Position numbers and translations under genes: made by a program | Part shown: one piece after another, positions 53,991 through 63,163 of the stretch | How the letters are laid out: every line of letters starts with the position of its first letter | Position numbering within the stretch: position 1 is the first letter of the stretch | Notes under the pieces: generated by a model | What the model was told of the DNA's origin: nothing | The model's database searches: none | What the model saw: only the letters and a program-made list of their open reading frames with translations | Source of the DNA: Streptomyces sp. NRRL WC-3742 | GTDB taxonomy: Bacteria; Actinomycetota; Actinomycetes; Streptomycetales; Streptomycetaceae | DNA length: 64,000 bases | Direction: 5' to 3' | Assembly (NCBI RefSeq): GCF_000720635.1 | Contig: NZ_JOCF01000024.1 | Location: 1-64,000, forward strand

Positions 53991-54743
53991 TCAGCCGGGG
54001 AGGCGGGACCGGAGGACGTCGACCTCGCAGCCGGGCGCGGCCGGGTCGAACCCGTGCTCGGCCAGCCAGCGGACGACGATCAGGCTGCGGTAGGACCACC
54101 AGGCGCGGATCAGTTCGGGATCGACGCCGGCGTCCGGCCCGTAGCCGGTGAGGAGGTCGGCCAGGTGCTCCGGGTGGCCGAGGGTGAGGACGGCCAGGTC
54201 GTAGTGCGCGTCGCCCGGGGCGGCCTCGGACCAGTCGAGGACGCCGGTGACCTCGTCGCCGTCCACGAAGACGTGGTCGGGCTGCAGGTCACCGTGGGTG
54301 AACGCCGGGGTCCAGGGGCGAAGGACGGCCTCGGCGATCCGGCGGTTGACCGTCACCAGCTCGGCGGGCAGCACCTCGTTGGCGAGGAGCCACGCGCATT
54401 CGGCCTCGAGGCGCGCGGCGCGGTCGTCGAGGCTCTGGCCGGGCCAGGGCGGCAGCGGCGCCTCGTGCAGCGTCCGTACGGCGGCGCCGGCCGCGGCCCA
54501 GGCGGCGGGTGAGACGGGGGACGGCGAACCGTAGCGGCCGAGCGCCGCGCCGGGGAGGGCGGCGAGGGCGAGGACGGGCGGCCGCCGCCACAGCACCTCG
54601 GGGGTCGGGACGGGCGCCAGCGCCATCGCCTCGGCCTCGACCTCGGCCCGCGCCTCGTCGGCGTCGACCTTCAGGAACACGTCGCCGACGCGCAGGGTGG
54701 CGCGCTCGCTGTGGGCTACGACGATCTCAACTTCTTTGTCCAT
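53991..54743 (-). CDS. Phosphotransferase (APH/ChoK-like kinase)
   Basis: This 250-residue kinase-fold protein has the catalytic HGDLQPDHVFVDGD and the metal-binding Asp in GVLDWSEAAPGDAHYD. The Asn usual in the HGDxxxxN catalytic motif is His here, which may alter metal binding. ATG 54743 begins MDKEVEIVVAHSERA; the in-frame ATG at 54767 is also possible. The substrate is unknown; it should not be called a resistance enzyme on this evidence. Confidence 0.85.
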   Translation of the reverse strand: MDKEVEIVVAHSERATLRVGDVFLKVDADEARAEVEAEAMALAPVPTPEVLWRRPPVLALAALPGAALGRYGSPSPVSPAAWAAAGAAVRTLHEAPLPPWPGQSLDDRAARLEAECAWLLANEVLPAELVTVNRRIAEAVLRPWTPAFTHGDLQPDHVFVDGDEVTGVLDWSEAAPGDAHYDLAVLTLGHPEHLADLLTGYGPDAGVDPELIRAWWSYRSLIVVRWLAEHGFDPAAPGCEVDVLRSRLPG

Positions 54744-54803
54744 AGCGACAGTTAAAGGCCCGGCCACCCGCGAAGGCGAGTGACCGGGCCCGAGCCGGAG
54801 TCG

Positions 54804-56879
54804 TCAGCCGGTGATGCTGGCCGTGCCCGTCTCCAGGTGGCCGGTGAAGCGCTGGGACCAGCTGCTGTCACCGCTCACCGTCACGGTGAAGTCGTACCAG
54901 CCGTTGTTGTACGCCACCGCGTTGAAGTAGTCGGTGACGCTGCCGCCGGCCGGCACCTGGTACGTCCAGGGGCCGTCCGTCCGGTAGTTGTTCGACGCGA
55001 TGGTGAACGTCACCGCCGTGCTGCCGGAGTTGGCGAGCTTGAAGTAGACGGCGAGCTTGCCCGTCCCCGGCTCCACGGCGTACGAAGCCGTCACCGCGGC
55101 GTTCTTGCCCGACTTCGTCGCGTCGCCCTTGAAGCGGCGCAGGAAGCGGTTGGGGCCGACCACCGTGAGGTCGTACGGTCCGCCGCCGAAGCCGGTGCCG
55201 CAGTTGAAGAAGTCGCTGGTGCTGCCGCCCGGGTCGACGGTGTACTGCCAGGGGCCGCCGCTGCGGTAGGCGTTGGCGTACGCGGCGAAGTGCGCCGACT
55301 TCTGGGCGGCGGCGCCGCCGTTGTCCATCCCGATCCAGACCTTCATCACCCCGGCCGAGCCGAACTCGAGGTGGTCGAGGTTGGCGTTCGGCTGGTACGG
55401 CACGGCGCGCGCCGGGCGGGTGCCGGACTCCTGGACCGGGAGCTGGTTGTTGACCGGCGCCGGGTTGGGCAGCGGGCCGCAGGCGGAGAGGCCGATGGTC
55501 TGGGAGGTGTCGGGCAGGGCGGGCAGGCCGTACACCGGGCTGGTGAAGTCGAACATGCCGGTGAGGTCGCCGCAGACGCGCCGTCGCCAGTCGCTGATGT
55601 TCACGCACTGGGCGGGGGTGCCGAGGGCGGTGGTCCAGGTCTCCAGGAAGCGCAGCACCGAGGTGTGGTCGTGCGTCTCGGAGTTGACCCAGCCGCCGCG
55701 GGTCCAGGGCGAGACGGCGATCATCGGGACGCGGAAGCCGAGGCCGATGTTGGTGCCGTTGACGAACTCGCCGGGGGTGCCGGCCGGGGCGGCGGGCGGC
55801 GGGACGTGGTCGAAGAAGCCGTCGTTCTCGTCGTAGTTGACGAACAGGACCGAGGAGTTGAAGACGTTCGGGTCCGCGTTGAGCGCGTCGATCACGTTGT
55901 GGACGAAGTGGGCGCCGTCGGCCGGGGTGGCGTACGGGTGCTCGGAGGAGCCCTGGTCGGGGACGATCCAGGAGACCTGGGGCAGGGTGCCGGCGAGGAC
56001 GTCGGCCTTGATGGCGGCGACGATGTCGTCGGGGGTCCGGCCGGTGACGGCGGGCACGGAGCCCATGCCCTTGACCGCCAGGGCGCTGCCCGCGGGGGCG
56101 TTGGCGAACTGGCTGAAGTAGGCGAGCGCGTTGTCGCCGTAGTTGTCGGAGGCGTTCTGGTAGACCTTCCAGCTGACGCCCGCCGTCTCGAGGGCCTCGG
56201 CGTAGGTCTGCCAGCGCAGGCCCTTCTCGTCGCCGCCGTCGTACGCCGGGCCGCCCGCGGCGCCGGCCGGGTCGATCTGGCCGGACCAGTGGTAGGTGCG
56301 GTTGGGGCCGGTCGCGCTGAGCACCGAGCAGTGGTACGCGTCGCAGATGGTCCAGTTCTCGGCGAGCGCGTAGTGGAACGGGATGTCCTGGCGGGTGAGG
56401 AAGCCGAGGGTGCGCACGTTGCCCTTGGCGGCGACCCAGGAGTCCATCTTGCCGCTGTTCCACGCCCTGTGCTGGTCGCTCCAGCCGTGGGAGAGGTCGC
56501 CGTTGCACTGGGCGAGGCGCTCGGGGTCGGCGCCGCCGGCGGGCTTGGTCTGGCTGAACTGCCACGGGTACTGGCGGCCCAGGCCGTTGGGCTGGTTGAA
56601 GACGCTGTAGCCGTTGGCGATCTGGATGGCGCTGCGGTCCGCGAAGCCGCGCACGCCCTTCAGCATGCCGAAGTAGTGGTCGAAGCTGCGGTTCTCCTGC
56701 ATGAGGATCACCACGTGCTGCACGTCGGTGATGGTGCCGGTCGTGGTCAGGGTGGTGGTGGAGGCGGGCGCCGCCGCGTTGCCGGTGGTGGCCCCGGCGG
56801 CGCCGGTACCGGCGATCGCGAGGCCGGCGGCGGCGGCGCCGGACAGCGTGACGAACTTCCTACGACTCAACTCGGCCAT
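54804..56879 (-). CDS. Tat-exported phospholipase C (phosphoesterase family)
   Basis: This 691-residue enzyme hydrolyses phospholipids outside the cell. It has a twin-arginine signal LSRRKFVTLSGAAAAGLAIA. The phosphoesterase domain starts HVVILMQENRSFDHYFGMLK with the catalytic acidic/Asn residues, and has VNYDENDGFFDHVPPP and SETHDHTSVLRFLE metal-site segments. Two repeated C-terminal beta domains of about 90 residues follow, each with a GGPWQYTVDPGGS or DGPWTYQVPAGGS motif, as in bacterial phosphatidylcholine phospholipases C. ATG 56879 is used. It ends 60 bp from the upstream end of the kinase gene, transcribed in the same direction. Confidence 0.92.
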   Translation of the reverse strand: MAELSRRKFVTLSGAAAAGLAIAGTGAAGATTGNAAAPASTTTLTTTGTITDVQHVVILMQENRSFDHYFGMLKGVRGFADRSAIQIANGYSVFNQPNGLGRQYPWQFSQTKPAGGADPERLAQCNGDLSHGWSDQHRAWNSGKMDSWVAAKGNVRTLGFLTRQDIPFHYALAENWTICDAYHCSVLSATGPNRTYHWSGQIDPAGAAGGPAYDGGDEKGLRWQTYAEALETAGVSWKVYQNASDNYGDNALAYFSQFANAPAGSALAVKGMGSVPAVTGRTPDDIVAAIKADVLAGTLPQVSWIVPDQGSSEHPYATPADGAHFVHNVIDALNADPNVFNSSVLFVNYDENDGFFDHVPPPAAPAGTPGEFVNGTNIGLGFRVPMIAVSPWTRGGWVNSETHDHTSVLRFLETWTTALGTPAQCVNISDWRRRVCGDLTGMFDFTSPVYGLPALPDTSQTIGLSACGPLPNPAPVNNQLPVQESGTRPARAVPYQPNANLDHLEFGSAGVMKVWIGMDNGGAAAQKSAHFAAYANAYRSGGPWQYTVDPGGSTSDFFNCGTGFGGGPYDLTVVGPNRFLRRFKGDATKSGKNAAVTASYAVEPGTGKLAVYFKLANSGSTAVTFTIASNNYRTDGPWTYQVPAGGSVTDYFNAVAYNNGWYDFTVTVSGDSSWSQRFTGHLETGTASITG

Positions 56880-57065
56880 CAGCCCAGTCCGTCCCTTCAC
56901 TGGCGATGTTGTGTACACAAGTCGGGGCTTGGATCGCGCAGCAGTCTCCACCGCGGCCTCGGCGGCCCACCAGATGCCCGCGGCAGGGTTGGCGGACTGT
57001 TCGCCCGGCCGTCACCGAGCGACGCCGGGCTGAACGAGGGACGGATGGAGGAAGGGGGTGCTGCG

Positions 57066-57725
57066 TCAGCGGTCCTTGACCTCGATGCCCAGCGCGTGGG
57101 CGAACTGCGGTGCCAGCTCCATCAGTTGGAGGGAGTTGATGACCGCCCCACGCAGGCCCTCGTGGCCGTCGGCCAGGCCCAGGCGGGAGGCTCCGCGCAG
57201 GTCGACCTTGCTGAGCCTGGCCCCGCGCAGCCGGACCTCCTCCAGCGTCGAGCCGGGGAAGGACACCTCGGTCAGCTTGGCCTCGCCGAAGTCCACGTCG
57301 CGCAGCAGGCAGTCCTCGAACACGACGTCCCGCAGCACGGCCGCGCGCAGGTTGACGGCCTCCAGCTTGCAGCCGCGCAGCACCACCCGGCGCAGCGCCG
57401 AGCCGTACGCGGAGATCCCGGCCAGCACGCCGCCGACGATCGCGCCGTCCTGCCACTCGCTGTCGCTCAGGTCGCAGGCGACCCAGCGGCCGGCCTGCAC
57501 CCAGACCTCGTTGAACCGGGCCTGGCGCAGCTTGACGCCGCTGAGCGCGACGCCGGTGAAGGCGCACTCGAGGAAGGACGCCCCGGAGGCGGACTCGTCG
57601 GTGTGCTCACCGCCCTCGAAGTGCACGGTGTCGTAGCGCTCGTCGCTGCGCAGCGGCCCGGCGTGGGGGCGCAGGAGGTCGGCGTACGGCAGGTCGGTGA
57701 GCTGCTCGGGGGCGGGACGGGGCAT
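57066..57725 (-). CDS. Pentapeptide-repeat protein
   Basis: This 219-residue protein folds as a right-handed beta-helix of A(D/N)LXX repeats, visible as SGASFLECAFTGVALSGVKL, LRGCKLEAVNLRAAVL and LRDVDFGEAKLTEVSF. Some members mimic DNA and block gyrase; whether this does is unknown. ATG 57725 follows AAGGTG. The leader contains tandem repeats. Confidence 0.88.
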   Translation of the reverse strand: MPRPAPEQLTDLPYADLLRPHAGPLRSDERYDTVHFEGGEHTDESASGASFLECAFTGVALSGVKLRQARFNEVWVQAGRWVACDLSDSEWQDGAIVGGVLAGISAYGSALRRVVLRGCKLEAVNLRAAVLRDVVFEDCLLRDVDFGEAKLTEVSFPGSTLEEVRLRGARLSKVDLRGASRLGLADGHEGLRGAVINSLQLMELAPQFAHALGIEVKDR

Positions 57726-57773
57726 GGCGGTGGCACCTTTCGGACGGGTCTCGCCCGCATGCTCGCACGCACC

Positions 57774-57864
57774 GCCGACAACGCCCCGCCGACAACGCCC
57801 GGCCGGCAACGCGCGGCCGACAACACCGGGCCGACACCGCCCGGCCGACAACGCCCCGGAGCGG
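57774..57864. repeat. Tandem GCCGACAACGCCC-type repeats
   Basis: About six degenerate 14-15-bp copies of GCCGACAACGCCC lie between the pentapeptide gene start and the snapalysin stop. There are no unique spacers, so this is a minisatellite and not a CRISPR array. Confidence 0.75.
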
Positions 57865-57899
57865 CGAGGCTCCGGGGCGTTGCCATGGCGGCAAAGGGC

Positions 57900-58535
57900 T
57901 CAGCCGCGCGCCCACAGGGAGTTCACCCGGGTGCGCTCCGCACTGTTCGGGTACGGGTTGGTGCAGCTGGTGCCGGGGCCGCCGCCGGACATCAGCTCGC
58001 TGCACGGGCCGGAGTAGTGGTCCGGCAGGCCCAGCACGTGCCCGGTCTCGTGGGCGGTGACGCGGACGGAGTTGTACTGCCGGTTCTGCTGGTAGTCGAG
58101 GAAGATGTAGCCGCGCCCGTGGCCGTCGGTGCTGGCGTAGGAGCCGCGGCTGTCGTTGCCCTCGTAGTACTTGAAGTCGCCGCCGGAGCCGGCCCTGAGC
58201 TGGACGTTGCGCACCGAGCTGTTCCAGATCTGCGCGGCCTGGGCGATCTGGTTGCGGAAGGTGGGCGCCGAGCTGGCGTCGTAGGTGACGGTGACGGTGG
58301 CCAGGCCCGGATCGGCGGCCTGCTTGGCCTTGGCAGAGGCCATCACGGCCTTGAAGAACGCCTCGTTGTTCGCCGTCTCGGCGACCGAACCGGCGTACTG
58401 GGCACCGGAGTTGACCGAGGCGGTGTACCCCTGGACGGCCGGGGCGGGCGCGGCCGAGGCGGCGGTGGCGGGCAGGACCGCGAGGCCGGCGGCGAGGGCC
58501 AGGCCGAGGGTCGCGGACAGCAGGGATCGCTTCAT
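57900..58535 (-). CDS. Snapalysin-family secreted metalloprotease (M7), copy 1
   Basis: This 211-residue secreted zinc protease has signal peptide [20 protein letters not shown], then a propeptide, and the extended zinc motif [12 protein letters not shown] (His-Glu-x2-His-x2-Gly-x2-Asp) that defines M7 peptidases. [17 protein letters not shown] follows with conserved cysteines. Length is normal. It is a paralogue of the next gene (58846-59520). A 31-bp sequence 106 bp upstream (58641-58671) recurs before that gene. Confidence 0.93.
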   Translation of the reverse strand: MKRSLLSATLGLALAAGLAVLPATAASAAPAPAVQGYTASVNSGAQYAGSVAETANNEAFFKAVMASAKAKQAADPGLATVTVTYDASSAPTFRNQIAQAAQIWNSSVRNVQLRAGSGGDFKYYEGNDSRGSYASTDGHGRGYIFLDYQQNRQYNSVRVTAHETGHVLGLPDHYSGPCSELMSGGGPGTSCTNPYPNSAERTRVNSLWARG

Positions 58536-58640
58536 GTGGGGGCTCCGATTCCTGTGGCGCCGCGGCCGGTTGGGGACGGCCGGTGGGGTGGCGCCTGGTG
58601 AACGGTGGGTGTCCCCAGAGCTTCGGGCAGGCCGGCGCGC

Positions 58641-58671
58641 GAGCGGATGATGCCAACCCGCGATAGCCCGG
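58641..58671 (-). promoter_or_regulatory. Conserved 31-bp upstream element of snapalysin copy 1
   Basis: Matches 59662-59692 at 27 of 31 positions. Both lie at similar distances (about 106 and 142 bp) from the start codons, and only dinucleotides CC against TG differ. Candidate LysR-regulator binding site. Confidence 0.6.
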
Positions 58672-58845
58672 ACCAATAGCCCGACTCCTCCGGCGATTCG
58701 AGTCGTCTTTAATCAGCCTTGACCCGACCATGTCCCTGGCATTCCCTTCGGGCGGCGGCTAGGCTCCCCGGCGGGGAAGTAACCGAGCGGCGGGCCGACC
58801 GCTTCCGGCCGGCCCGCCGCGCGCCCACTTCCCCTTGCCCGGGCC

Positions 58846-59520
58846 TTAGTTGTCCACGCCGTTGGCCCACAGGTAGTCGACCTGGCTGCGCTCGTTGCCG
58901 TCGGGGTACGGGTTGGTGCAGGACGGGCCGGGGCCGCCGCCGGACATCAGCTCGCTGCACGGGCCCTCGTAGTGGTCCGGCAGGCCCAGCACGTGGCCGG
59001 TCTCGTGCGCGGTGACGCGCAGCGAGTCGTACTGCTGGTTCTGCGAGTAGTCCAGGAAGACGTACCCGTGGCCGTGGCCGTCGGTGCTGGCGTACGAGCC
59101 GCGGCTGTCGTTGCCCTCGTAGTACGAGAAGTCGCCCTGCCCGCTGGACTGCTGGAGCTGGACGTTGCTCACCGAGCTGTTCCAGATCTGCGCGGCGTTG
59201 GAGATCTGGCCGCTGAAGGAGGGCGCGTTGGAGGTGTCGTAGGTGACGGTGACGGTCTGCAGCCACGGGTTGGCGGCCTGCCGGGCCTTGGCGGAGGCCA
59301 TCACGGCCTTGAAGAACGCCTCGTTGTTCGCCGTCTCGGCGGCTGAACCGGCATAGCCCGTACCGGAGTTCGCCGTAGAGGAGTTCGCCTGCGCGGTGTA
59401 GCCGCTCACGCCCCGGGCGGCGTGGACGGCGGGCGCGGCGGAGGCGGCCGCGACCGGCAGGGCGACGAGGCCCGTGGCGAGGGCCAGGCCGAGGGTTGCG
59501 GACAGCACGGATCGCTTCAT
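58846..59520 (-). CDS. snpA: Snapalysin-family secreted metalloprotease (M7), copy 2
   Basis: This 224-residue protein has the same layout as copy 1: signal [20 protein letters not shown], propeptide, [20 protein letters not shown] and [12 protein letters not shown]. It is divergent from a LysR-type gene, as snpA/mprA is in known Streptomyces. Copy 2 has longer propeptide sequence ([10 protein letters not shown]). The two genes clearly arose by tandem duplication. Confidence 0.93.
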   Translation of the reverse strand: MKRSVLSATLGLALATGLVALPVAAASAAPAVHAARGVSGYTAQANSSTANSGTGYAGSAAETANNEAFFKAVMASAKARQAANPWLQTVTVTYDTSNAPSFSGQISNAAQIWNSSVSNVQLQQSSGQGDFSYYEGNDSRGSYASTDGHGHGYVFLDYSQNQQYDSLRVTAHETGHVLGLPDHYEGPCSELMSGGGPGPSCTNPYPDGNERSQVDYLWANGVDN

Positions 59521-59661
59521 TTCTGGGGGCTCCGTAGTTCGCGGCGCGCCTGCCGGCCGCAGCCGGTGGGGGCCGGGCCACGGCGGCGACGCGCGGTGGG
59601 GGCCGCCCCGGCGTGGGCCGGGACGGTTCGTTGCCCCAGAGCTTCGACCCGTCGGGGGCCG

Positions 59662-59692
59662 GAGCGGATGATGCCAATGCGCGATAGTGCGG
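59662..59692. promoter_or_regulatory. Conserved 31-bp element between snpA and the LysR gene
   Basis: Second copy of the element at 58641-58671. It lies in the divergent 272-bp gap between snpA and the LysR gene, where a LysR activator would bind. Functional role is inferred. Confidence 0.65.
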
Positions 59693-59792
59693 CCGCATAC
59701 CGGTGGGAATCCGCCGTGCACCGGAATCATCCTGCGATCGATCGACTGTCATGTCCTTGGCGAGACAGGCGTTCGGCGCTTATGCTCCCGGC

Positions 59793-60776
59793 GTGGAGCT
59801 CGACGTGAGACACCTCCGGGTGCTGTGCGCGATCGCCGACACCGGCAGCCTCCGCAAGGCCGCGCTCCAACTCGGCATGACCCAACCCTCCCTCACCACC
59901 CAGCTGCACCGCATCGAACGGGCCATCGGCGGAACGCTGTTCACCCGCGAGCAGACCGGAAGCCGCCCCACCGCGCTCGGCCACTCCGTGCTCTCCCGGG
60001 CCCGCCCGGTGATCGCCGAGATGGCGGCCCTGGTGGCCGCCGCCCGCCAGGAGGCCAGGGAGGCCACCGGTCCCGGGCGCCAGCGCCGGCTGCGCATCGG
60101 CAGCGTCGGCAGTCGCGCGGTCGCGGCCTGGCTGCGCCGGGTGCACGACCGGCTGCCGGACACCGACACCACCATCCACGTGGACATCTCCGCCAGCGCG
60201 CTGGTGCGGATGGTCGCCGCCGACCAGCTGGACGTGGCCTTCGTGTACGAGAGCGAGGGCTTCCCGCTACGGGTGCCGCCGGACGCCGAGCACCGCGTGC
60301 TGATGGCCCGCGAGCCGCAGTTCGTCGCGCTCTCCACCGGGCACCCGGCCGCCGGCCGTCCGGTCGTCCACCTCGCCGACCTCGCCGAGGACACCTGGAT
60401 GGTGGACCCGAGCGCCGACCACGAGTACGCGGCGATGCGCCGGGTCTTCAGCGAGGCGGGCCTCAACCCCCGGGTCGTCCAGGTGCGGGACAACGCCACC
60501 GCCGCCGAACTGGTCGCCTCCGGCGAGGCCGTCCGCCCCTGCCAGCCCACCTCCCTGCCCGGCCCCGGCACGGTCGTGCGCCCGGTCTTCGGGGACCCGC
60601 TGGCCGTGCGGCTGCTCTTCACCTGGCGGCCCCGCGGCCTCAGCCCGACCACCCTGGACGCGCTGTACGGGGACCTGCGCGCCGCCTACCTGGACCTGGC
60701 CAAGGTCAACCCGGCCTACCTCGCCTGGCTGGCGCGGCACGAACCCGTGCTGCTGGAACGGGCGCAGCCCGCCTGA
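59793..60776 (+). CDS. snpR: LysR-family regulator, probable activator of snapalysin genes
   Basis: This 327-residue LysR protein has an N-terminal winged HTH (HLRVLCAIADTGSLRKAALQ, then TQPSLTTQLHRIERAIGG) and a periplasmic-binding-like effector domain. It starts at GTG 59793. Position divergent from snpA matches the known snpR/mprR activators, so the name is used by analogy. TATGCT 11 nt upstream is a possible -10. Confidence 0.85.
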   Translation: MELDVRHLRVLCAIADTGSLRKAALQLGMTQPSLTTQLHRIERAIGGTLFTREQTGSRPTALGHSVLSRARPVIAEMAALVAAARQEAREATGPGRQRRLRIGSVGSRAVAAWLRRVHDRLPDTDTTIHVDISASALVRMVAADQLDVAFVYESEGFPLRVPPDAEHRVLMAREPQFVALSTGHPAAGRPVVHLADLAEDTWMVDPSADHEYAAMRRVFSEAGLNPRVVQVRDNATAAELVASGEAVRPCQPTSLPGPGTVVRPVFGDPLAVRLLFTWRPRGLSPTTLDALYGDLRAAYLDLAKVNPAYLAWLARHEPVLLERAQPA

Positions 60777-60816
60777 AGGCCGTCAGCCCCTCTCCTTCCG
60801 ATCTCGCCGGGCGTGC

Positions 60817-62013
60817 CTAGCCCTCCCGGCCGTGCACCAGCAGGCCCGCCGAAACCATCAGCGCGCAGACCAGCCCGGCCGCGAGCACCCCCGAGGCGCC
60901 CAGCGCCGTACAGGCCAGCACCAGGACGGCCCCGGCCGGCGCGATCGACTGGGCGAGCGCCCCGCGCTTGGTGTGCCGGGAGTGCAGGAACCAGACCGTG
61001 AGCAGGTAGACGGCGGTGGGCACGGTGACGGTCGCGGCGGCGGCCGTCTCGGAGATCTCCGCCTTGTGCACGGCCGACTCCACCGCCACCTCCAGCCCGG
61101 TGCCGATCGCCGCCGCCGAGGCGAACACCACGTAGTGGCCGTAACCCCAGGCGAACGCCTGCCGGTTGGAGCGCAGGTGCGCGTGGACGGACCGGGCGAA
61201 GTAGATCCACCAGGCGGCGAAGCAGATCAGCAGCCCGCCGACGGCCACCGGCACCAGTCGGCCCAGCTCCTCGTGCTCGTCCACCGCCGACTGCACCGCC
61301 ACCGTCGCCGCGGCCACCGTCTCGCCGAGAACGATCAGGGTGAACAGCCCGTACCGCTCGGCGATGTGGTGCGGGTGCCAGGCGGTCTGCATCCGCAGCT
61401 CGGCGACCACCGGCACGGCCAGCTCGCACACGACCCCGACCGGGATGACGTACGGCCTGGCGGCGTCGGGCAGCACCAGCATCACCACCCAGCCGGCCTG
61501 GCACAGGGTGATCCCCGCCGCGTACCGCAGCGCGACCCCGCGCGCCTCGCCCCGCTCGCCGGCCGCCGCGCGCAGCCACTGGGTGACCATCGCCAGCCGC
61601 ATCACCACGTACCCGGTGATCGCGAGCACGAAGTCCTGGGCGGTGAACAGCCTCGGCACCCCGGCCGCCAGGATCAGCACCCCGGCGATCTGCACCAGCG
61701 TGGTGAGCCGGTACGGAACGTCGTCGACGTCGTACGCGGAGGCGAACCAGGTGAAGTTCATCCAGGCCCACCAGATCGCGAAGAACGCCAGCGCGAAGCC
61801 GCGCAGACCCTCCCCGTAGTGCCCGGCCGCCAGGGAGTGGGCCAGTTCGCGCCCGGCCTGGCCGACCGCGACCACGAAGCAGAGGTCGAAGAACAGTTCC
61901 AGCGGGGTCGCCACCCGGTGCGGCTCGTCGCGGTCGCGCGGGACCATCCGGCGCACCGGGCGCGGGTCGACGGGGTGCGGGCGGGGTGCTCCTGCGGCGG
62001 GGTCGCTGGCCAT
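60817..62013 (-). CDS. Low temperature requirement A (LtrA) family membrane protein
   Basis: This 398-residue polytopic protein has about ten hydrophobic helices. Family marks include TPLELFFDLCFVVAVGQAGR at the first helix and HIAERYGLFTLIVLGETV in the middle. The N-terminal 35 residues are polar and Pro/Arg-rich. Its role is unknown beyond the link to cold growth in Listeria. ATG 62013 is chosen because upstream codons form a low-complexity RPYPRPRPYPRPHP stretch. Confidence 0.88.
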   Translation of the reverse strand: MASDPAAGAPRPHPVDPRPVRRMVPRDRDEPHRVATPLELFFDLCFVVAVGQAGRELAHSLAAGHYGEGLRGFALAFFAIWWAWMNFTWFASAYDVDDVPYRLTTLVQIAGVLILAAGVPRLFTAQDFVLAITGYVVMRLAMVTQWLRAAAGERGEARGVALRYAAGITLCQAGWVVMLVLPDAARPYVIPVGVVCELAVPVVAELRMQTAWHPHHIAERYGLFTLIVLGETVAAATVAVQSAVDEHEELGRLVPVAVGGLLICFAAWWIYFARSVHAHLRSNRQAFAWGYGHYVVFASAAAIGTGLEVAVESAVHKAEISETAAAATVTVPTAVYLLTVWFLHSRHTKRGALAQSIAPAGAVLVLACTALGASGVLAAGLVCALMVSAGLLVHGREG

Positions 62014-62581
62014 CGGTGCTGCTCCACGGGGGTGCGGGCGCGGGTACGGGCGCGGGCGCGGGTACGGGCGAAAGGTACGGACGAGGGGTGCGGGCGGGCT
62101 GTCCCGCGCATCCTGGCAGTGGCACGGGCCCGGCGCACGCACCGGCGCGGTGTGCCGGTGCGCGCCGACCCGACCCCGGTCAATTCCGGTCATTCCAGAC
62201 ACAGATGGTCACGAATGTCCCTTTTCTCCCTTGCCGTCAGCCGTAGTTGACGCCCCCGTGCGCGAAGTGGGTGACAGCACGGCGGGATTCCTGGCGCGCC
62301 CCGCGCGCTGCGAGGCGACCGACCCGGACACCCCGCTACATTCGTCCCCGGTTGGATGCGGACGCGGGCCCTGCGGGGCCCCACGACACGGGCGGCACGC
62401 GGGCAACGCGGAAGGTCAAGACTGGTGGCACGGCGACGGGGGCGGCGAAGCCGACCTCCCCACGCCCGCCCCACCGGCCTCGCGATCACCGCGCTGCTCG
62501 CCAGCGCCTCACTTTGCGTGCCCGCCCGGACACGATTCGGCGGATCGGCCGGGTGGCATGTAAAGTCTTCGACGTCAGCAG
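62014..62581. other. Gene-free stretch before tRNA-Lys copies 3 and 4
   Basis: A CGGGTACGGGCG-type minisatellite lies at about 62032-62082. I see no convincing gene in the rest. TAAAGT upstream of 62582 is a possible tRNA promoter -10. Confidence 0.45.
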
Positions 62582-62655
62582 GCGCCGCTAGCTCAGTTGG
62601 TTAGAGCAGCTGACTCTTAATCAGCGGGTCCGGGGTTCGAGTCCCTGGCGGCGCA
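62582..62655 (+). tRNA. tRNA-Lys (CTT anticodon), copy 3
   Basis: Identical to the copies at 28360, 33147 and 62831, with the same short flanks. A hairpin terminator follows. Confidence 0.97.
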
Positions 62656-62664
62656 CAGACAGCT

Positions 62665-62704
62665 CTCAGGCCGTCCACTCCGGTGGGCGGCCTGAGGCGT
62701 TTCC
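62665..62704 (+). terminator. Terminator after tRNA-Lys copy 3
   Basis: A 12-bp stem (62665-62676 with 62685-62696, one G-T pair) is followed by GCGTTTCC. Confidence 0.7.
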
Positions 62705-62830
62705 GGGCCGCCCCACAGGCCAGGACCGCCCCCGGGGCCGCCCCTCGCGGCCACCCCCCAGGACCGCCCTTCAGGACCGCCCCGATTCGAAGCACCCCCG
62801 CGAACCGTGTATTGTTCTCCGGGTCAGCAG

Positions 62831-62904
62831 GCGCCGCTAGCTCAGTTGGTTAGAGCAGCTGACTCTTAATCAGCGGGTCCGGGGTTCGAGTCCCTGGCGG
62901 CGCA
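62831..62904 (+). tRNA. tRNA-Lys (CTT anticodon), copy 4
   Basis: Identical to the other three copies. TATTGT upstream is a possible -10. It is 175 bp downstream of copy 3. Confidence 0.97.
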
Positions 62905-62914
62905 CAGACAGTTG

Positions 62915-62955
62915 GGGAGTCTCTCGCATCAGCGAGAGGCTCCCTGATTTTTTGC
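62915..62955 (+). terminator. Rho-independent terminator after tRNA-Lys copy 4
   Basis: A 13-bp stem (62915-62927 with 62932-62944, one G-T pair) with loop ATCA is followed by TGATTTTTTG, the only clear T-run terminator in the window. Confidence 0.9.
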
Positions 62956-63163
62956 CCTTCGACGTCCGATTTGTGTGTGATGTCGGTCTCGATTCCCCTT
63001 TCGACGGAGTCGACCGGCCCCTTCCGGACGTCCTGGGCAGTACACCGGAATCGGGACAAAGGTCCCCATCCGTTCCCCCCGCCCGTGCAGGCCGGCCAGG
63101 TCCGCCCGCAGGAAAGGCCGCGCTTTGTCCCGAAACGCCCAGAGCGGCCCTCGCACGCCGTCG

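Noticed and set aside
57774..57864. CRISPR array
   Set aside because: Repeats are contiguous and degenerate, with no spacers and no cas genes.
54780..58601. Very long open frame (1273 codons) on the plus strand
   Set aside because: It is antisense to phospholipase C, pentapeptide and snapalysin genes. The product is Val/Gly/Arg/Ala-rich without domains, which is typical of GC-rich antisense frames.
28360..62904. tRNA-Lys copies as proven attachment sites of an integrative element
   Set aside because: No integrase, excisionase or conjugation gene is present, and the genes between copies are largely core functions.
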